Source of the DNA: Chara braunii | Lineage: Eukaryota > Streptophyta > Charophyceae > Charales > Characeae | Direction: 5' to 3' | NCBI GenBank assembly: GCA_003427395.1 | Contig: BFEA01000512.1 | Location: 477,485 to 512,488, forward strand | Length of the DNA: 35,004 nucleotides | Shown: positions 1-9,803 of the stretch, one piece after another | How the letters are laid out: each line of letters opens with the position of its first letter | Position numbering within the stretch: the first letter of the stretch is position 1 | Notes under the pieces: generated by a model | Seen by the model: the letters and a program-made list of their open reading frames with translations, nothing else | Told to the model about the DNA's origin: nothing | Database searches by the model: none | Position numbers and translations under genes: made by a program

Positions 1-302
1 GACCAGGAACCAGATCACTTGTTGATCTGCAGGGTAGCAGTGATATTTACTTACAGAAACTATTCATGACAAATTTCAGTAGTCATGATAATAAGCTCAT
101 TCTTAGTTTATTTCTTTAATTTCGGAACGATAATATAAAAGTTCTTTCAGTCATACAGGTTGGAAAGGAAACATTTAGCAGACCATCTCATCAAGTCAAC
201 GATTTGGATTGTGTGATTTTGTTTTATGTATGGGGATTTTTGTTGTTTTGCTAGGGACTAAGGATCGTTTTCACGTTTGGTTGAGACTATCTTAGTGGAC
301 CG
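1..302. other. AT-rich sequence, nothing recognised
   Basis: No convincing ORF, RNA gene or repeat is visible. By analogy with the complete LTRs further right, it could be the interior of the LTR-like unit whose end is at 303-744, but no direct similarity was seen. Confidence 0.4.
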
Positions 303-744
303 GCGTACGCTTTGTACTTGGGAGATCAGCGCCCCAGGGAACGAACGACGCACGGGTTCATCTGGCGCTTAGTCAAACAATTCTTATACTGCAGCGAGAC
401 GAGCAAACGCCCTCGGCTGATCTACCTCTGCGATTGCACATAAAAGCCTTCGCACGTGGACCAATAGCTCGGTAGGGATACACCCCTAAGGGTGGTGACA
501 ACCGCTTACGGATGCAAGCTTAAGCCCCGAGGGAACCTGTCCTGTCTTAGGGGACCGTGAGATGTATAGCTGGCGCACCCGGCTAGAGCGGCGAAGGAGC
601 GAAGCAACCGCGTCCGTCTCGGCGACTCGCGGAAAGTTATGCGTCGTTTCCCGAGTTGTCTCTTAAAGTTATGTTATAGGTAAATTTTTGCGTCACATGG
701 CCAGAAGGGCCCTCGTTTTCACGCGAGGGCCGATGCGCTCGACA
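303..744 (+). repeat. LTR-end-like module, left copy
   Basis: This segment has a conserved core (409-503) shared with the ends of the two large LTRs (12104-12201, 28005-28102) and, inverted, with 31562-31659. Shared blocks include CCCTCGGCTGATCTACCTCT, TAGCTCGGTAGGGATAC and GGGTGGTGACAACC. A 15-base block, GGGAGATCAGCGCCC (321-335), recurs exactly in the inverted right copy (31735-31749). Within the core CACCC/GGGTG (481-494) can pair, and GGCCCTCG/CGAGGGCC (708-731) forms an 8-bp stem. The end, CTCGACA at 738-744, resembles the TTACGACA end of the 5' LTR, but no primer-binding site follows; a 91-bp satellite starts instead. It is probably a diverged solo or truncated LTR end. Confidence 0.55.
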
Positions 745-749
745 GCGTT

Positions 750-1530
750 ATACTACCTACTAGTGTGAGAGTGAAAAACACAAGTTTGAAGAACCCAAAT
801 CACCAAGATTGTATCATGGATCATTCATGGGTGAAGCGCTGCACTACCTTCTTGTGTGAGAGTGAAAAACACAAGTTTGGAGATCCCAAATCACCAAGAT
901 TGTATCATGGATCATTCATGGGTGAAGCGCTGTACTACATACTAGTGTGAGAGTGAAAAACACAAGTTTGAAGAGCCCAAATCACCAAGATTGTATCATG
1001 GATCATTAATGGGTGAAGCGCTACACTACCTACTAATGTGAGAGTGAAAAACACAAGTTTGGAGAGCCCAAATCACCAAGATTGCATGAAAAAACATCCA
1101 TGAATGTAGCGCTGTACTACCTACTAGTGTGAGAGTGAAAATCACAAGTTTGAAGAGCCCATATCACAAAGATTGCATCAAGAAGCATCCATGAATTTAG
1201 CGCTATACTACCTAGTACTGTGAGAGTGAAAAACACAAGTTTGGGGAACCCAAATCACGAACATGCATCAAGAAGCATCTACGAGTGTAGTGCTGTACTA
1301 CGTAGTAGTGTGAGAGTGAAAAACACAAGCTTGGGGACCCAAATCACCAAGATTGCGTCAAGAAGCATCCATGAATGTAGCGCTATAATACGTACTAGTG
1401 TGAGAGTGAAAAAGACAAGTTTGGGGAGCCCAAATCACCAAGATTGCATCATGGATCATCTAGGAAAGAATCGGAGTACTACCCCCTAATGTGCAAGTGA
1501 AAGATGAGAGTTTGAGTAGCCCATGGAGGG
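750..1530. repeat. 91-bp tandem satellite, about 9 copies
   Basis: The landmark GTGTGAGAGTGAAAAACACA and its variants recur at about 763, 854, 945, 1036, 1127, 1218, 1308, 1398 and 1489, a spacing of 90-91 bp. Units also share CCCAAATCACCAAGATTG and either a CATGGATCATTCATGG or a CATCCATGAATGTAGCG segment, so two sub-variants exist: early units have the first form and later ones the second. The period is not a multiple of three, so short ORFs over it are artefacts. Confidence 0.9.
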
Positions 1531-1810
1531 AAGGAAATGAAGTAAAAGAGGACGGAGGAGAAGGGGAGAGAGATGAGGAAGATGGGGATGGAGAAGAAGA
1601 GGGAGAAGACAAAGAGAATGAGAGTGAAGAGGAGGAATGTGAAGATAAAGGGGGAGAAGATGAGAGGGAGGAAGGAGAGAAAGAAGAAGGAGGGAGAGAG
1701 GAAACAGAAGAAGAAGAAGAAGAAGAAGAAGAAGGAAGAAGAAGAAGAAGAAGGAGAAGAAGAAGGAGAAGAAGAGGATGAAGAGGAGGATGAAGATGAA
1801 GAAGTCTTTT
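1531..1810. repeat. GA/GAA-rich low-complexity tract
   Basis: Purine-rich imperfect microsatellite grading into pure (GAA)n near 1706-1770. ORFs here translate to Glu/Lys/Arg or Ser/Leu runs and are not credible genes. Confidence 0.9.
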
Positions 1811-4000
1811 CCTTCCTCTCACCTTGTTGGTTCCTTGATGATAATGTCTCCTTGATGAATCTCCCTCTCCTTGCACAATCTCCTCTTGGCTATGACTTTC
1901 TTCTTCTCCAAGCCCCTCTCTCCTCCTTCCTTACTTTCTCCCAGGCTATGGCAAGCTTCCACAGCTATGGCTATGGAGTCCTCCCCTCTAGGAGGGCTAA
2001 TGAGACTCCTGTAGCCTGTTTTTCTCTCCTACACCCAGGGGGGGTATGGCGGATCACCTCCCAAGTGTCTCTCCCACCATCACTACCCTCTAGAGCCCTC
2101 CCCACTACCTCCTAGTCTCCTCTAAGCTCTCCCACTAGCATGGGTTCCGCCCACCTCACTCCAAGTGCAAAGGTCCTCCTGTGAGCTCACTTGGGCAGCA
2201 TGGGCACTCCTCATGCAAATGTGAGAGTGGCGGACTGCATCCTCAGCTTATGTAGGCTGAAACCAGCATTCCGGCCAGCCCATGAGCCTCTCCAAGTGCC
2301 TTGGGGTGAACTGAGGTACCCCCAATGCCAAATTCTTCCACTAGGCCCTTCTGGAGGTACCTGGGCCTCATTTTGGCCAGGTACATGCAGTCCGAGTGGT
2401 TGGTACCAACTCGGACTGCCTCTTGGCCTACCTCGGCCTCTTTTCCATCGCTCAAATACTGCCCCCTTGGGTCCTAATGCCCAAGGGGCAGTAATACTTG
2501 AAAAAAAAAGGCCTTGTGGGCATTTTTCTCGATTTTTCCAAGTTTCGGCCTCCTTTGGGTAGGTCGGAGCATTTTTCCATGTGGCGGTACATTTTCAGCC
2601 TTGGATCTGGTTGAGATCCAAGACCAGAAATAATCCGTGCTACCCCCTAGTAGCCCTTGCTTCAATTTTGAGCCCCTAAGTCTACTTTTTCAATTTTTTG
2701 TGCATCTGACTCTCTTTTTGGGCCAAATACACAGCTTTGTCCTTTTCTCTCTTTTGTTTCTTTCCATTTTGGGCTGCCACCTCATTCCAAAGCTAGCCGT
2801 TTTGAGCTGGCCCACAAAAAACGGCTAGTTCCTCTCCACCATGAGATCTGATTTCAAATCCATGGTAAAAAAAAAAAACCGCCACTTCCATTTTGCCTTT
2901 TCTCTCATTTTCTGTTTTTTAATTCAAATTTTATTTAGATATGATCCTTAGGGTCATATCTCTTCAATCCGGATTGCCCTCCCTCATTCTAGGAGGGATG
3001 AGGTCACAGTTGGGACCTGCTAGTCCCTACTGTGCAGGTCCCAATAGGCCGGAGCATTTTCCTCCACTCTTTTCTCCCTCTTTGTCTCATTCTCCCTCCT
3101 TTTTCTCTCCTTTTTCTTTCTTTTTCTTTTATTTCAGTTATGACAAGTGTCAAACAGCTGTGCACCCTCTTTCTAGGCCCTAAGGCCTCATTCAAGGCCA
3201 GGTTCCTGACTGTTATTTGGCCGTTACATCTCGGATTCCAACAATGGTCCCCCCATGCTCTTAGGGGGCTCCATTTTGCTCCCGTTTGCCTATTTTTTAG
3301 CCCCTTTCGCTCCGATTTTCTAAGGGCAACCTTTTTCTCATGCTGAGCCTCTCTAGGTTCTATTTTCTTATGCTTAGCTAGTCCGAGATATCCCGGACTG
3401 CTGGGCAGCCTTCTCAACATCATTATTTTACTTTTCTTTCTCCTACGACTCTCTCACTTGCTCCCACAAGTGGTGCTAATATTTTTCACCGTCTAGATCC
3501 TTGATCTTCGACAGTGCCGTTCGCTTGCACCAATATTCCTTGTGCTTGCTCACGGTTCCCTTGAGACACCCCAAGTCCCCACCATTTTTCTTCATACTAG
3601 CTCCATTTCCTTGTCCCGTCGGCGGTCCCGTCGGCGCATGTCCCGTTTTCCGATTTTTATTATTTGGACCCATTTGGTCCCCGACAACATCCCGGACGGC
3701 GTCCCATTTTTATTTTTGGGGCCCCTTGCCCTTGGTGGTCCCATTATCTCTATATGTGTGCTGATTTTTTTGGGTCGTGAGATCTCATCTCACGGTTGCC
3801 GTTTACCGTCTTTACTTGCCCTATGCCGAAATTGCTCCTTTCTAGCCTTCCAGGCTTGCCGTAACCCATTTTCCCTTAGCCTTGGCGTCCCCATGCAGTC
3901 CGTAATTTCTCGGACTGCAGTCATGGCTGTTTTTCTCCACCCACAGCCCCACAACTTGCCCCATATTAAAAGAAAATGAAGCGTTAAATTTCCAAGTGCA

Positions 4001-4054
4001 TCCGGGCTCCATATTGGATCCGGGCTCCATATTGGATCCGGGCTCCATATTGGC
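4001..4054. repeat. 18-bp minisatellite, 3 copies
   Basis: Unit TCCGGGCTCCATATTGGA repeated at 4001, 4019 and 4037, the last with one change. It sits between inverted GTGCATCCGG and CCGGATGCAC arms. Confidence 0.9.
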
Positions 4055-4285
4055 TCCGGATGCACCTAGAACATGTGTTTTTCTCTCCCCCATGCAGTCC
4101 GTTGCAACTCGGACTGCAACGGGGGTCAATTCCTTAGCCCCAATGCCCTACAACTAGCCCTTACTTAAAAGAAAAAGAAATGGCCAATTCCCAAGTGCAT
4201 CCGGACTTGATTTTGGCTCCGATGCACCTAAAACATGTGTTTCTCCTCATGTAGGTAATCTGTTTTATTCTGGTTGTAAGAGACC

Positions 4286-4328
4286 TTGATTTTCTTTGAT
4301 TTTCTCTGCAAAAATCAAAGAAAATCAA
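4286..4328. repeat. Perfect 18-bp hairpin
   Basis: TTGATTTTCTTTGATTTT (4286-4303) pairs exactly with AAAATCAAAGAAAATCAA (4311-4328) around a 7-nt loop. Each arm repeats a TTTGATTTT sub-motif. No neighbouring gene suggests that it is a terminator. Confidence 0.85.
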
Positions 4329-5047
4329 AGTTCTTTGTAACCGCCATATTCCAGAATGAATCTGGTTACGGATGAATCTCCCCAAGTGACCGTTTTTTAC
4401 CGTTAAGGTCTTTTTCTCTTTTATTTTCTTTTCTTTTTCTTCTCTTTTGTTTTCCCTCCTTTCTTGGACAGTACGGACGTGCCAGTCCCTACTTGTGGCA
4501 GTCCCTACTGACGGCCAACTCACTCACTCCCTCTCCCTCTTTTTGTTTTATTCTCCCACATTTTTCTTTTATTTTCTCTTTTTTTTCTAGCATGCCAAGT
4601 GTCAAGTGACCGTTAAGGCCCTTTTCTAGCCTCTTCCTCTTAGTTTTGACCCTTCCTATGCCCAAAGTGCAGTCCGTTATTTCTTGGACTGCAATAATGG
4701 CCTTCCCATGGCTATGGGGAGCTTCCTTTTAATCCTACATTCTTCCCATAGTGACCCCTCCTACTCCGATTTTCTCCCGGGGGCTATTTTTCACATGGGG
4801 CCTCTTTTGACTCCATTTCCTTAGGGGAGGCTAATCCGAGATTTTTCGGATTGGTCCTATGCCTCCAACTTGAGTTTTCCTTACTTTTTATTTTCCTCTT
4901 GGCCTTCCCGTTTGTCACCACTAGTGGTGTTAATATTCTTGGCCGTCAAGATGTCGATCTTGATGGTGCACCTTGCATTTATTATTTTCCCTCATGCGGT
5001 GCCGCCGTTTCTTCTTGGGAGTTTTACATGTCCCCGCCACTTGTTCC

Positions 5048-5125
5048 GTCGGTGGTCCCTGACTCTTAGTCCCGCCGGTGGTCCCCGACACTTAGTCCCG
5101 CCGGCGGTCCCCGACACTTAGTCCC
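5048..5125. repeat. 26-bp minisatellite, 3 copies
   Basis: Units at 5048-5073, 5074-5099 and 5100-5125 share GGTCCCCGACACTTAGTCCC (first copy GGTCCCTGACTCTTAGTCCC) and differ at few bases. Confidence 0.9.
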
Positions 5126-5930
5126 GTCGACTGGCCCCGGCACATTTCGCCCCGGATGTCATTCCCTGAGGTGTCTCATGCCCCATGGGCGTCTTGTCGC
5201 CCCATAGCGACCCCTCTCCCTTGTCTTTCCTCGCGCCTTGTGCGCGCCGATCTCTTTGGTCGTGGGCCTCCGCTCCGAGGTTCTCGTAGGTGGCCCCCAC
5301 GTTGGCCCCTCATTTTTTGGCTCCCCGCGGCCTTTGGGCTGCCCATCCCTCGACTTCCTCATTCCTTTAGCACTGTCGTGCTGCATTTGCCAGTTCAAGG
5401 GGCCCTTTAGCCTTAGTCTCATTGCATTCCGACGACCCTCCTGGCCACCTACTATGTTCTATGTGCCCCTTTTCTTGCACTCGCTCGCTTGCTGCCGCTA
5501 GTTCTTTCCCCCTGTGGTTCTCGCCCCAGGGCATTACTCCCTCCTGCGGCCTAATCCTTTATCTTTTCTTTCTCCTGCCGTCTCACTCTACATTTCTCTG
5601 TTGTGCACAGATCGTCCATATTCGATCTCTTGAGTGATGGGAAGTTATTCGGGACTCGCCAGTCTCGACAACGTCAAACAGTTGCATTGTCAATTAGTAG
5701 GCAGATGGTAACTGTGTAAGGAGTAGGTTGGGCGCCGTGCGCCAAGAAGGAAAAAGGGCCTGGACACACATGTTGGTGGTGGCGAGGGCAAGCTCATTGA
5801 CAATCGGCTTCAGTATTACGATTCCCCATTGGTGTAATATTGATGCAATGCTACGTTCTCGACACTGTGTTACGATCGGGCATCCAAATGTGGCTGTGCA
5901 TCTCGCTATTTGCTCTTGTCAATTATTATT

Positions 5931-6071
5931 ATTATGATTTTTTATTATTATTATTATCACTATTATTATTATTATTACTATTATCATTATTATATTATTA
6001 CTATTATTATTATTATTATTATTATTATTAGTAGTAGTATTGTTGTTATTATTATTATTATTATTATTATC
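5931..6071. repeat. (ATT)n microsatellite in the 5' LTR
   Basis: Almost uninterrupted ATT/ACT triplets, matched by 22467-22537 in the 3' LTR at about half the length. Confidence 0.95.
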
Positions 6072-6189
6072 TACGATCATTCCTCTTTATCCTTCTTACA
6101 AATGCATTTACCCGTTGTATTTGAATTGCGGGCAGATCGACTTTGAATGGCAATGTCGTGTCGAGCATTGGGGTAAAAGAAAAGGAGGA

Positions 6190-6240
6190 AGAAAGAAGAA
6201 GAAGAAGAAGAAGAAGAAGAAGAAGAAGAAGAAGAAGAGG
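6190..6240. repeat. (AAG)n microsatellite in the 5' LTR
   Basis: AAG triplets flanked by GGAGGAA-type sequence, matched in the 3' LTR at about 22643-22735. Seen from the - strand this is a pyrimidine tract downstream of a donor-like CAG/GTAAAA. Confidence 0.95.
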
Positions 6241-6419
6241 GAAGGAGGAAAAAAAGAAGAAGTGTAAGGGGGAATTTTTACCTGAAGGAAGAGGTGTACT
6301 TGCCTCTGAACCATCAGCCGAAATTGGCGCCAGAAATGACCAGGTACGTTGAAAAATGGGAAGCACTTATGAAACGAGCACTCGAGGACACGAAGGGAGG
6401 AGTATAGGAGGGAACTTAC

Positions 6420-6458
6420 CTGCCTGGCCACTAACATGGAGGAGGATGCACCTGCATC
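6420..6458 (-). other. Possible 39-nt antisense exon, copy 1
   Basis: On the - strand a pyrimidine-rich stretch ending TTGTATGCAG precedes 39 nt (13 codons, reading DAGASSSMLVARQ), followed by the strong donor CAG/GTAAGT. The 3' LTR has the same arrangement at 22887-22925 (DAGASSPLLVARQ) with acceptor AGTAAGCAG. It lies downstream of the stop codon of the antisense exon series at 7062-7745, so it is either untranslated, part of another transcript or coincidental. Confidence 0.3.
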
Positions 6459-6527
6459 CTGCATACAACAGATAAAAGTGTAGTTAGTGGTGTTCGCGGG
6501 TACGGGAAGACACAGACAAACATAACA

Positions 6528-6660
6528 GATGAACACAGACAGACACAGACAGAGAGACAAACAGACAAACAGACAGACAGAAAGACAGACAAGCCAAACA
6601 AACATACTTAGACCAACAAACAGACAAACACACAGACACAACAACACACACACAGACACA
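6528..6660. repeat. (ACAG)n/(ACAC)n low-complexity tract
   Basis: Imperfect ACAGAC/AAACAGAC repeats. A shorter version lies at about 22978-23060 in the 3' LTR. ORFs over it on both strands are compositional. Confidence 0.85.
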
Positions 6661-7061
6661 ATCCTGGAGACACCTACACAGTCTCATGGTAACAGTCGCA
6701 CTGACACGTACTCGAGCAGTCAGATACACGAAAACACAAACTGTGACGAACAAAGTGGGACACAGGCTGGGACATACACCTTCCAACAACAGGTTCTAGG
6801 TTGAGAATCCCAGACACTCAGAGGCTGGATGCAGACCACACGAGACCAGTCTTACACAATAAAGGACTGGCCAGCCGCCCGTTTGGTAGATACTCATTCG
6901 CGTGAGAGTGTGGAAGTGTTGAAGCCCTTGTGCGCCAGATGTGTGCGAGCTGCGCTAAGACTGAGAGTCGTGCTGAAATGAGAAAGAGGGAATTGGGGCG
7001 CCGGCTAAAAGAAGGGCAGCCATAGCTGCGCCAATGCTAGTTAGTAGAGTAGCAGGGATAG

Positions 7062-7745
7062 TTAGTAGGAAGACCCGTGGACAATATTCAGAGTAAATTC
7101 TCGTGTGATAGGGAGTGTGAGTGCATGGTGACTGTGAATAAACCAAGACTATAGAAAGAAAAAGAGAGAGAGAAGAAGGGCCAAGAGAGAGAAAAGAGGG
7201 CTATGGTGACACTTACCGATTGAGTGTTGTTCTTGGTGATTGGCTGCTAGTACAAATGAGTGTCAGGTCTAAAGCTCTTGTTGGATGAAGAAGACTTGCA
7301 TTTCTGTTGGGCGCCATACACTCTGAACTCGCGATTTACTCTACTCAATATGATTGTGCTAATTGAGATGCGCCTCCTGGTTTCCACTCATTTTCCATTG
7401 TACTTCATGTGAGTAATTGCAATCTGTGAGAACTGTGTGACATACATGTTACCTGGTACACTCCAGCTAGTAACAAAGAGGCAGAATCCTTACAGTAGCA
7501 TACAAGGTGGAAGAGAGGGACAGAGAAAGGGAGATATGGAGGCAAAGGAGAAAGACACGTACCTGGTTTTGGCAATGGTCCACTGGGGACGACATCTTCG
7601 TACTCTTCGACTCTGCTATTGAAGGCAACCGGATGCATTATCAATTTGTAGGCTACCAGTAGGCCGTGATGATCATAGTCTAAGCACAAACTGGTAGGTA
7701 GGAGGGATAACTCTGGATATGTATACCGGTGATAGTGAAGTGCAT
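7062..7745 (-). pseudogene. Antisense multi-exon gene-like series in the 5' LTR
   Basis: On the - strand four exon-like blocks join in frame. Exon I (to 7563, start uncertain, around 7745) carries YDHHGLLVAYKLIMHPV and ends in CCAG/GTACGT. Exon II is 14 nt (7453-7466) between TTACTAG and GTAACA; its 14 nt plus the single base left over from exon I restore phase 0. Exon III is 30 nt (7217-7246, QPITKNNTQS) between TGTACTAG and GTAAGT. Exon IV (7062-7148) follows a 68-bp pyrimidine-rich intron ending TTTCTATAG, reads SWFIHSHHALTLPI and stops at TAA. Introns are 96, 206 and 68 bp. A 2-bp deletion relative to the 3' copy near 7677-7690 breaks exon I. I do not recognise the protein. It may be a captured host gene fragment or an element-encoded antisense gene; chance is not excluded. 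Confidence 0.35.
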
Positions 7746-8370
7746 ACTCTCATGGGTATATAGACTCAGTACTTTGGTTCTCCGTTGAAGGAATAGAAGT
7801 ACATCACTGTTTCTGAACAACATTCGGATTTGCTGGTTTTCAACGTGATTTAGCAGTCTGGAATTCTGTTATTTCGTTATATCTCATTTTCCTTGCATTT
7901 GTTCGCCACCGGCCTACCATCTGCTCTCCAGCCTATGTGGTCGCCTCACCACTATTGCAGAACATATGACCGCTTTGCTCTCCCTCCCTCTATCTGTGTC
8001 TGCTCTGTTTATGTATGAGTGAGTGTATGATTGTTATACTCATCATACATAAAATCGCGAAATAAGCATGATTGTGCCAGGCAGTTTTATCACCAACCTG
8101 TCGAGCAATTAAACCCCGACAGAATGCAGGGAAGACTGATAAGCATGTGGTACCAGGCCTGGAGGGGCCGACTACAACAGAGGATGGAGCAACCCAAACA
8201 AAGTTTGAAGACAATATAGGGACAAGCCAGCCTCGCGCTCTGGCAAATTGCCCATTCACAAGAGAGTGTGGAGGTGTTGTGGCACTTGTGTGCTGAAGCG
8301 GGGAAGTGCAGTGCTGAGCGGAGAAGTTGCGCTAAGAAAAGAGATTGAGGAAAAAAGTTGGCTCGGGCTG

Positions 8371-8475
8371 AGAGTTGATGCTTATTAGTAGCACTTAGTT
8401 GTGCCTGGACCGAGAGTTGATCTATGGTTGCGCCTGGACCGAGAGTTGATGCTTATTAGTAGCACTTAGTTGTGG
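8371..8475. repeat. Local tandem duplication in the 5' LTR only
   Basis: GAGAGTTGATGCTTATTAG and AGCACTTAGTTGTG occur twice (about 8377 and 8441), with GGACCGAGAGTTGAT also doubled. The 3' LTR (about 24770-24812) has one copy, so this arose after the LTRs separated. Confidence 0.8.
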
Positions 8476-8868
8476 GTGTATTCAGGATAGACTCTTGTGT
8501 GTTAGATAAGTGAGTGTGTGGGCAACTTGAGGAAATGACGAAAGAGAGAGAAGGTCCGTCATAACTAACGGTTAGCTGTAAGAAAGAAGGAGTGACCATA
8601 GTCACCGCATCAGCAAGCAGGTATAGGAACATGTGTGTGTGAGACAACTATGGTAGATCCTAGTTGGGTAAGACAGTGTTGTGAGTATGTGGAAACAAGT
8701 CGTTGGGATACAACGATAGGAGGAGAAAAATTATGTTAAACGTTGTATAGCCATTTGCTAAAGAGAAAGTTGAATCTGACTATGTTCTTGACCTGCTTCA
8801 TACCTTTGAGTTGTAGATATGTCTTTATTTCATCATTCCCGACGGTTACTTGTTACTTTTATTATTAC

Positions 8869-9194
8869 CTACGCAGCACCGTGTTCGAGTTCGGAGGAGA
8901 ACGCGAACATGTTCGCCCGAACGCGAACAAGCGCCCAAAACCCTCCGAACGCGAACATCAAAAATATTAAAAAAAAAAAAAAAAGTTCTCAACAAATTCT
9001 AAAAACAATATATGTTATGTAAAATAATAAAACAAACAACTTTTGCTTAGGAATCATGTTCAAATTCTTAGCCAATGATGAGTTAAAAATCAAAAATCGA
9101 TTTTTAAATTATTTTTTTTTACGAAAAAAAAATATGTTCGCGACCTGTTCGCACGAACATGGAGGGGTGGGAACACGTTCGCTGTGCTATGCAG
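8869..9194. mobile_element. 326-bp hAT-like MITE insertion
   Basis: Flanked by a perfect 8-bp target duplication ATTATTAC (8861-8868, 9195-9202). The 3' LTR has one copy of ATTATTAC (25198-25205) at the same place: the empty site. Terminal inverted repeats are imperfect: CTACGCAGCAC at the left, and CTGCATAGCAC reading in from the right. Subterminal GTTCG/CGAAC motifs recur, for example GAACGCGAACATGTTCGC and, near the right end, ATGTTCGCGACCTGTTCGC, as expected of transposase-binding repeats. The middle is AT-rich with an A run (about 8969-8984). An 8-bp duplication and short inverted repeats fit the hAT superfamily; P-type elements also make 8-bp duplications. No transposase is encoded. Confidence 0.85.
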
Positions 9195-9803
9195 ATTATT
9201 ACTGTCATTATTATTATTAGTAGTATTAGTACTATTTATTATTATTATTGCTATTATCATTTGATACTACTGATTATGCCGACGGCATAGGCCAAGAGGA
9301 GGAATCAGAAAATGAAACGGGATGCATGATATTGGAAGAGGGGAGAGTCATGGTGATCAAGCAACAAAATCTATCTCTCATACACTAATGCTCCTAGGAT
9401 AATGGTTGCAAGAAAGAGAATACTATCGGGGGACCTCGAAAAAAAAAAAAAAAAGTTTCATTCTTAGGGACTTCAGTTTCCTCTTTTGTTCTGCTTAGAC
9501 ATACCCAAGTTATTACGGGAGCTTTGCCGGAGTTCAGGCGGAACTCTGGAGGCAGAGAACTTTCAGGTACGCATTCCACTTTCCTCTATTCCAAATATTT
9601 GTTTATATACACATGAGGAACCTCTCTGGATTATTGAATCTAAAAGGAGTGTGAAAGAAATGTGTGCAGAGGGGAAGAAAAGAGCCAGCCTAGTCAAAAC
9701 AGCCTTAGGGCTAAGGGATCACGAAGTTTTCACTGGGGGAGATTCCCAAAGTTGTGATCAATAAAGTCACTCACTTTTGTTGTCTCGTATGGTACTGTCA
9801 AAT

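Larger units (their letters stand above)
2387..4852. repeat. Dispersed family of CAGTCCG hairpins
   Basis: Six short inverted repeats share one design, a GCAGTCCG-type arm, a loop usually of 8 nt and the complementary CGGACTGC arm: 2387-2419 (11-bp stem), 3380-3399 (AGTCCG), 3894-3919 (TGCAGTCCG, 9 bp), 4093-4118 (9 bp), 4668-4693 (one G-T pair) and 4833-4852 (AATCCGA/TCGGATT). A related loopless palindrome, CAATCCGGATTG, is at 2965-2976. The last stem has changed in both arms together (AGTCCG to AATCCG, CGGACT to CGGATT). Confidence 0.65.
3020..5070. repeat. Diverged tandem duplication, period about 1.45 kb
   Basis: About 3020-3640 aligns by eye with 4480-5070 in the same order: a TAGTCCCTACT-type block, a pyrimidine tract ending in a GCCAAGTGTCAA/GACAAGTGTCAA block, a hairpin (3380 against 4833), a GTGGTG-TAATAT block (3471 against 4926), then GTCGGCGGTCC-type sequence. 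Offsets between anchors are 1452-1453 bp. Within it, about 3880-4080 and 4080-4245 form a shorter tandem pair, each with a CGGACTGC hairpin and a GTGCATCCGG block followed by CACCTARAACATGTGTTT. Confidence 0.55.
1811..5668. other. Pyrimidine-rich non-coding region with diverged repeats
   Basis: About 3.9 kb of T/C-rich sequence on the + strand with no credible ORF: those present are short and enriched in Ser, Phe, Leu and Pro as expected from base composition. It holds short hairpins (2387-4852), a diverged tandem duplication (about 3020-3640 against 4480-5070) and two minisatellites. Nothing ties it to a gene. Confidence 0.6.

Noticed and set aside
1460-2115. Glu/Lys/Arg-rich ORFs on + and Ser/Leu-rich ORF on -
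   Set aside because: Translations of a GAA/GA microsatellite.
9486-9764. ORF on + shared by both LTRs (EAENFQVRI region; counterpart near 25530-25780)
   Set aside because: The two copies differ by frameshifts and are one LTR duplicated; no independent evidence of coding. A donor-like CAG/GTACGC in copy 1 is lost in copy 2.
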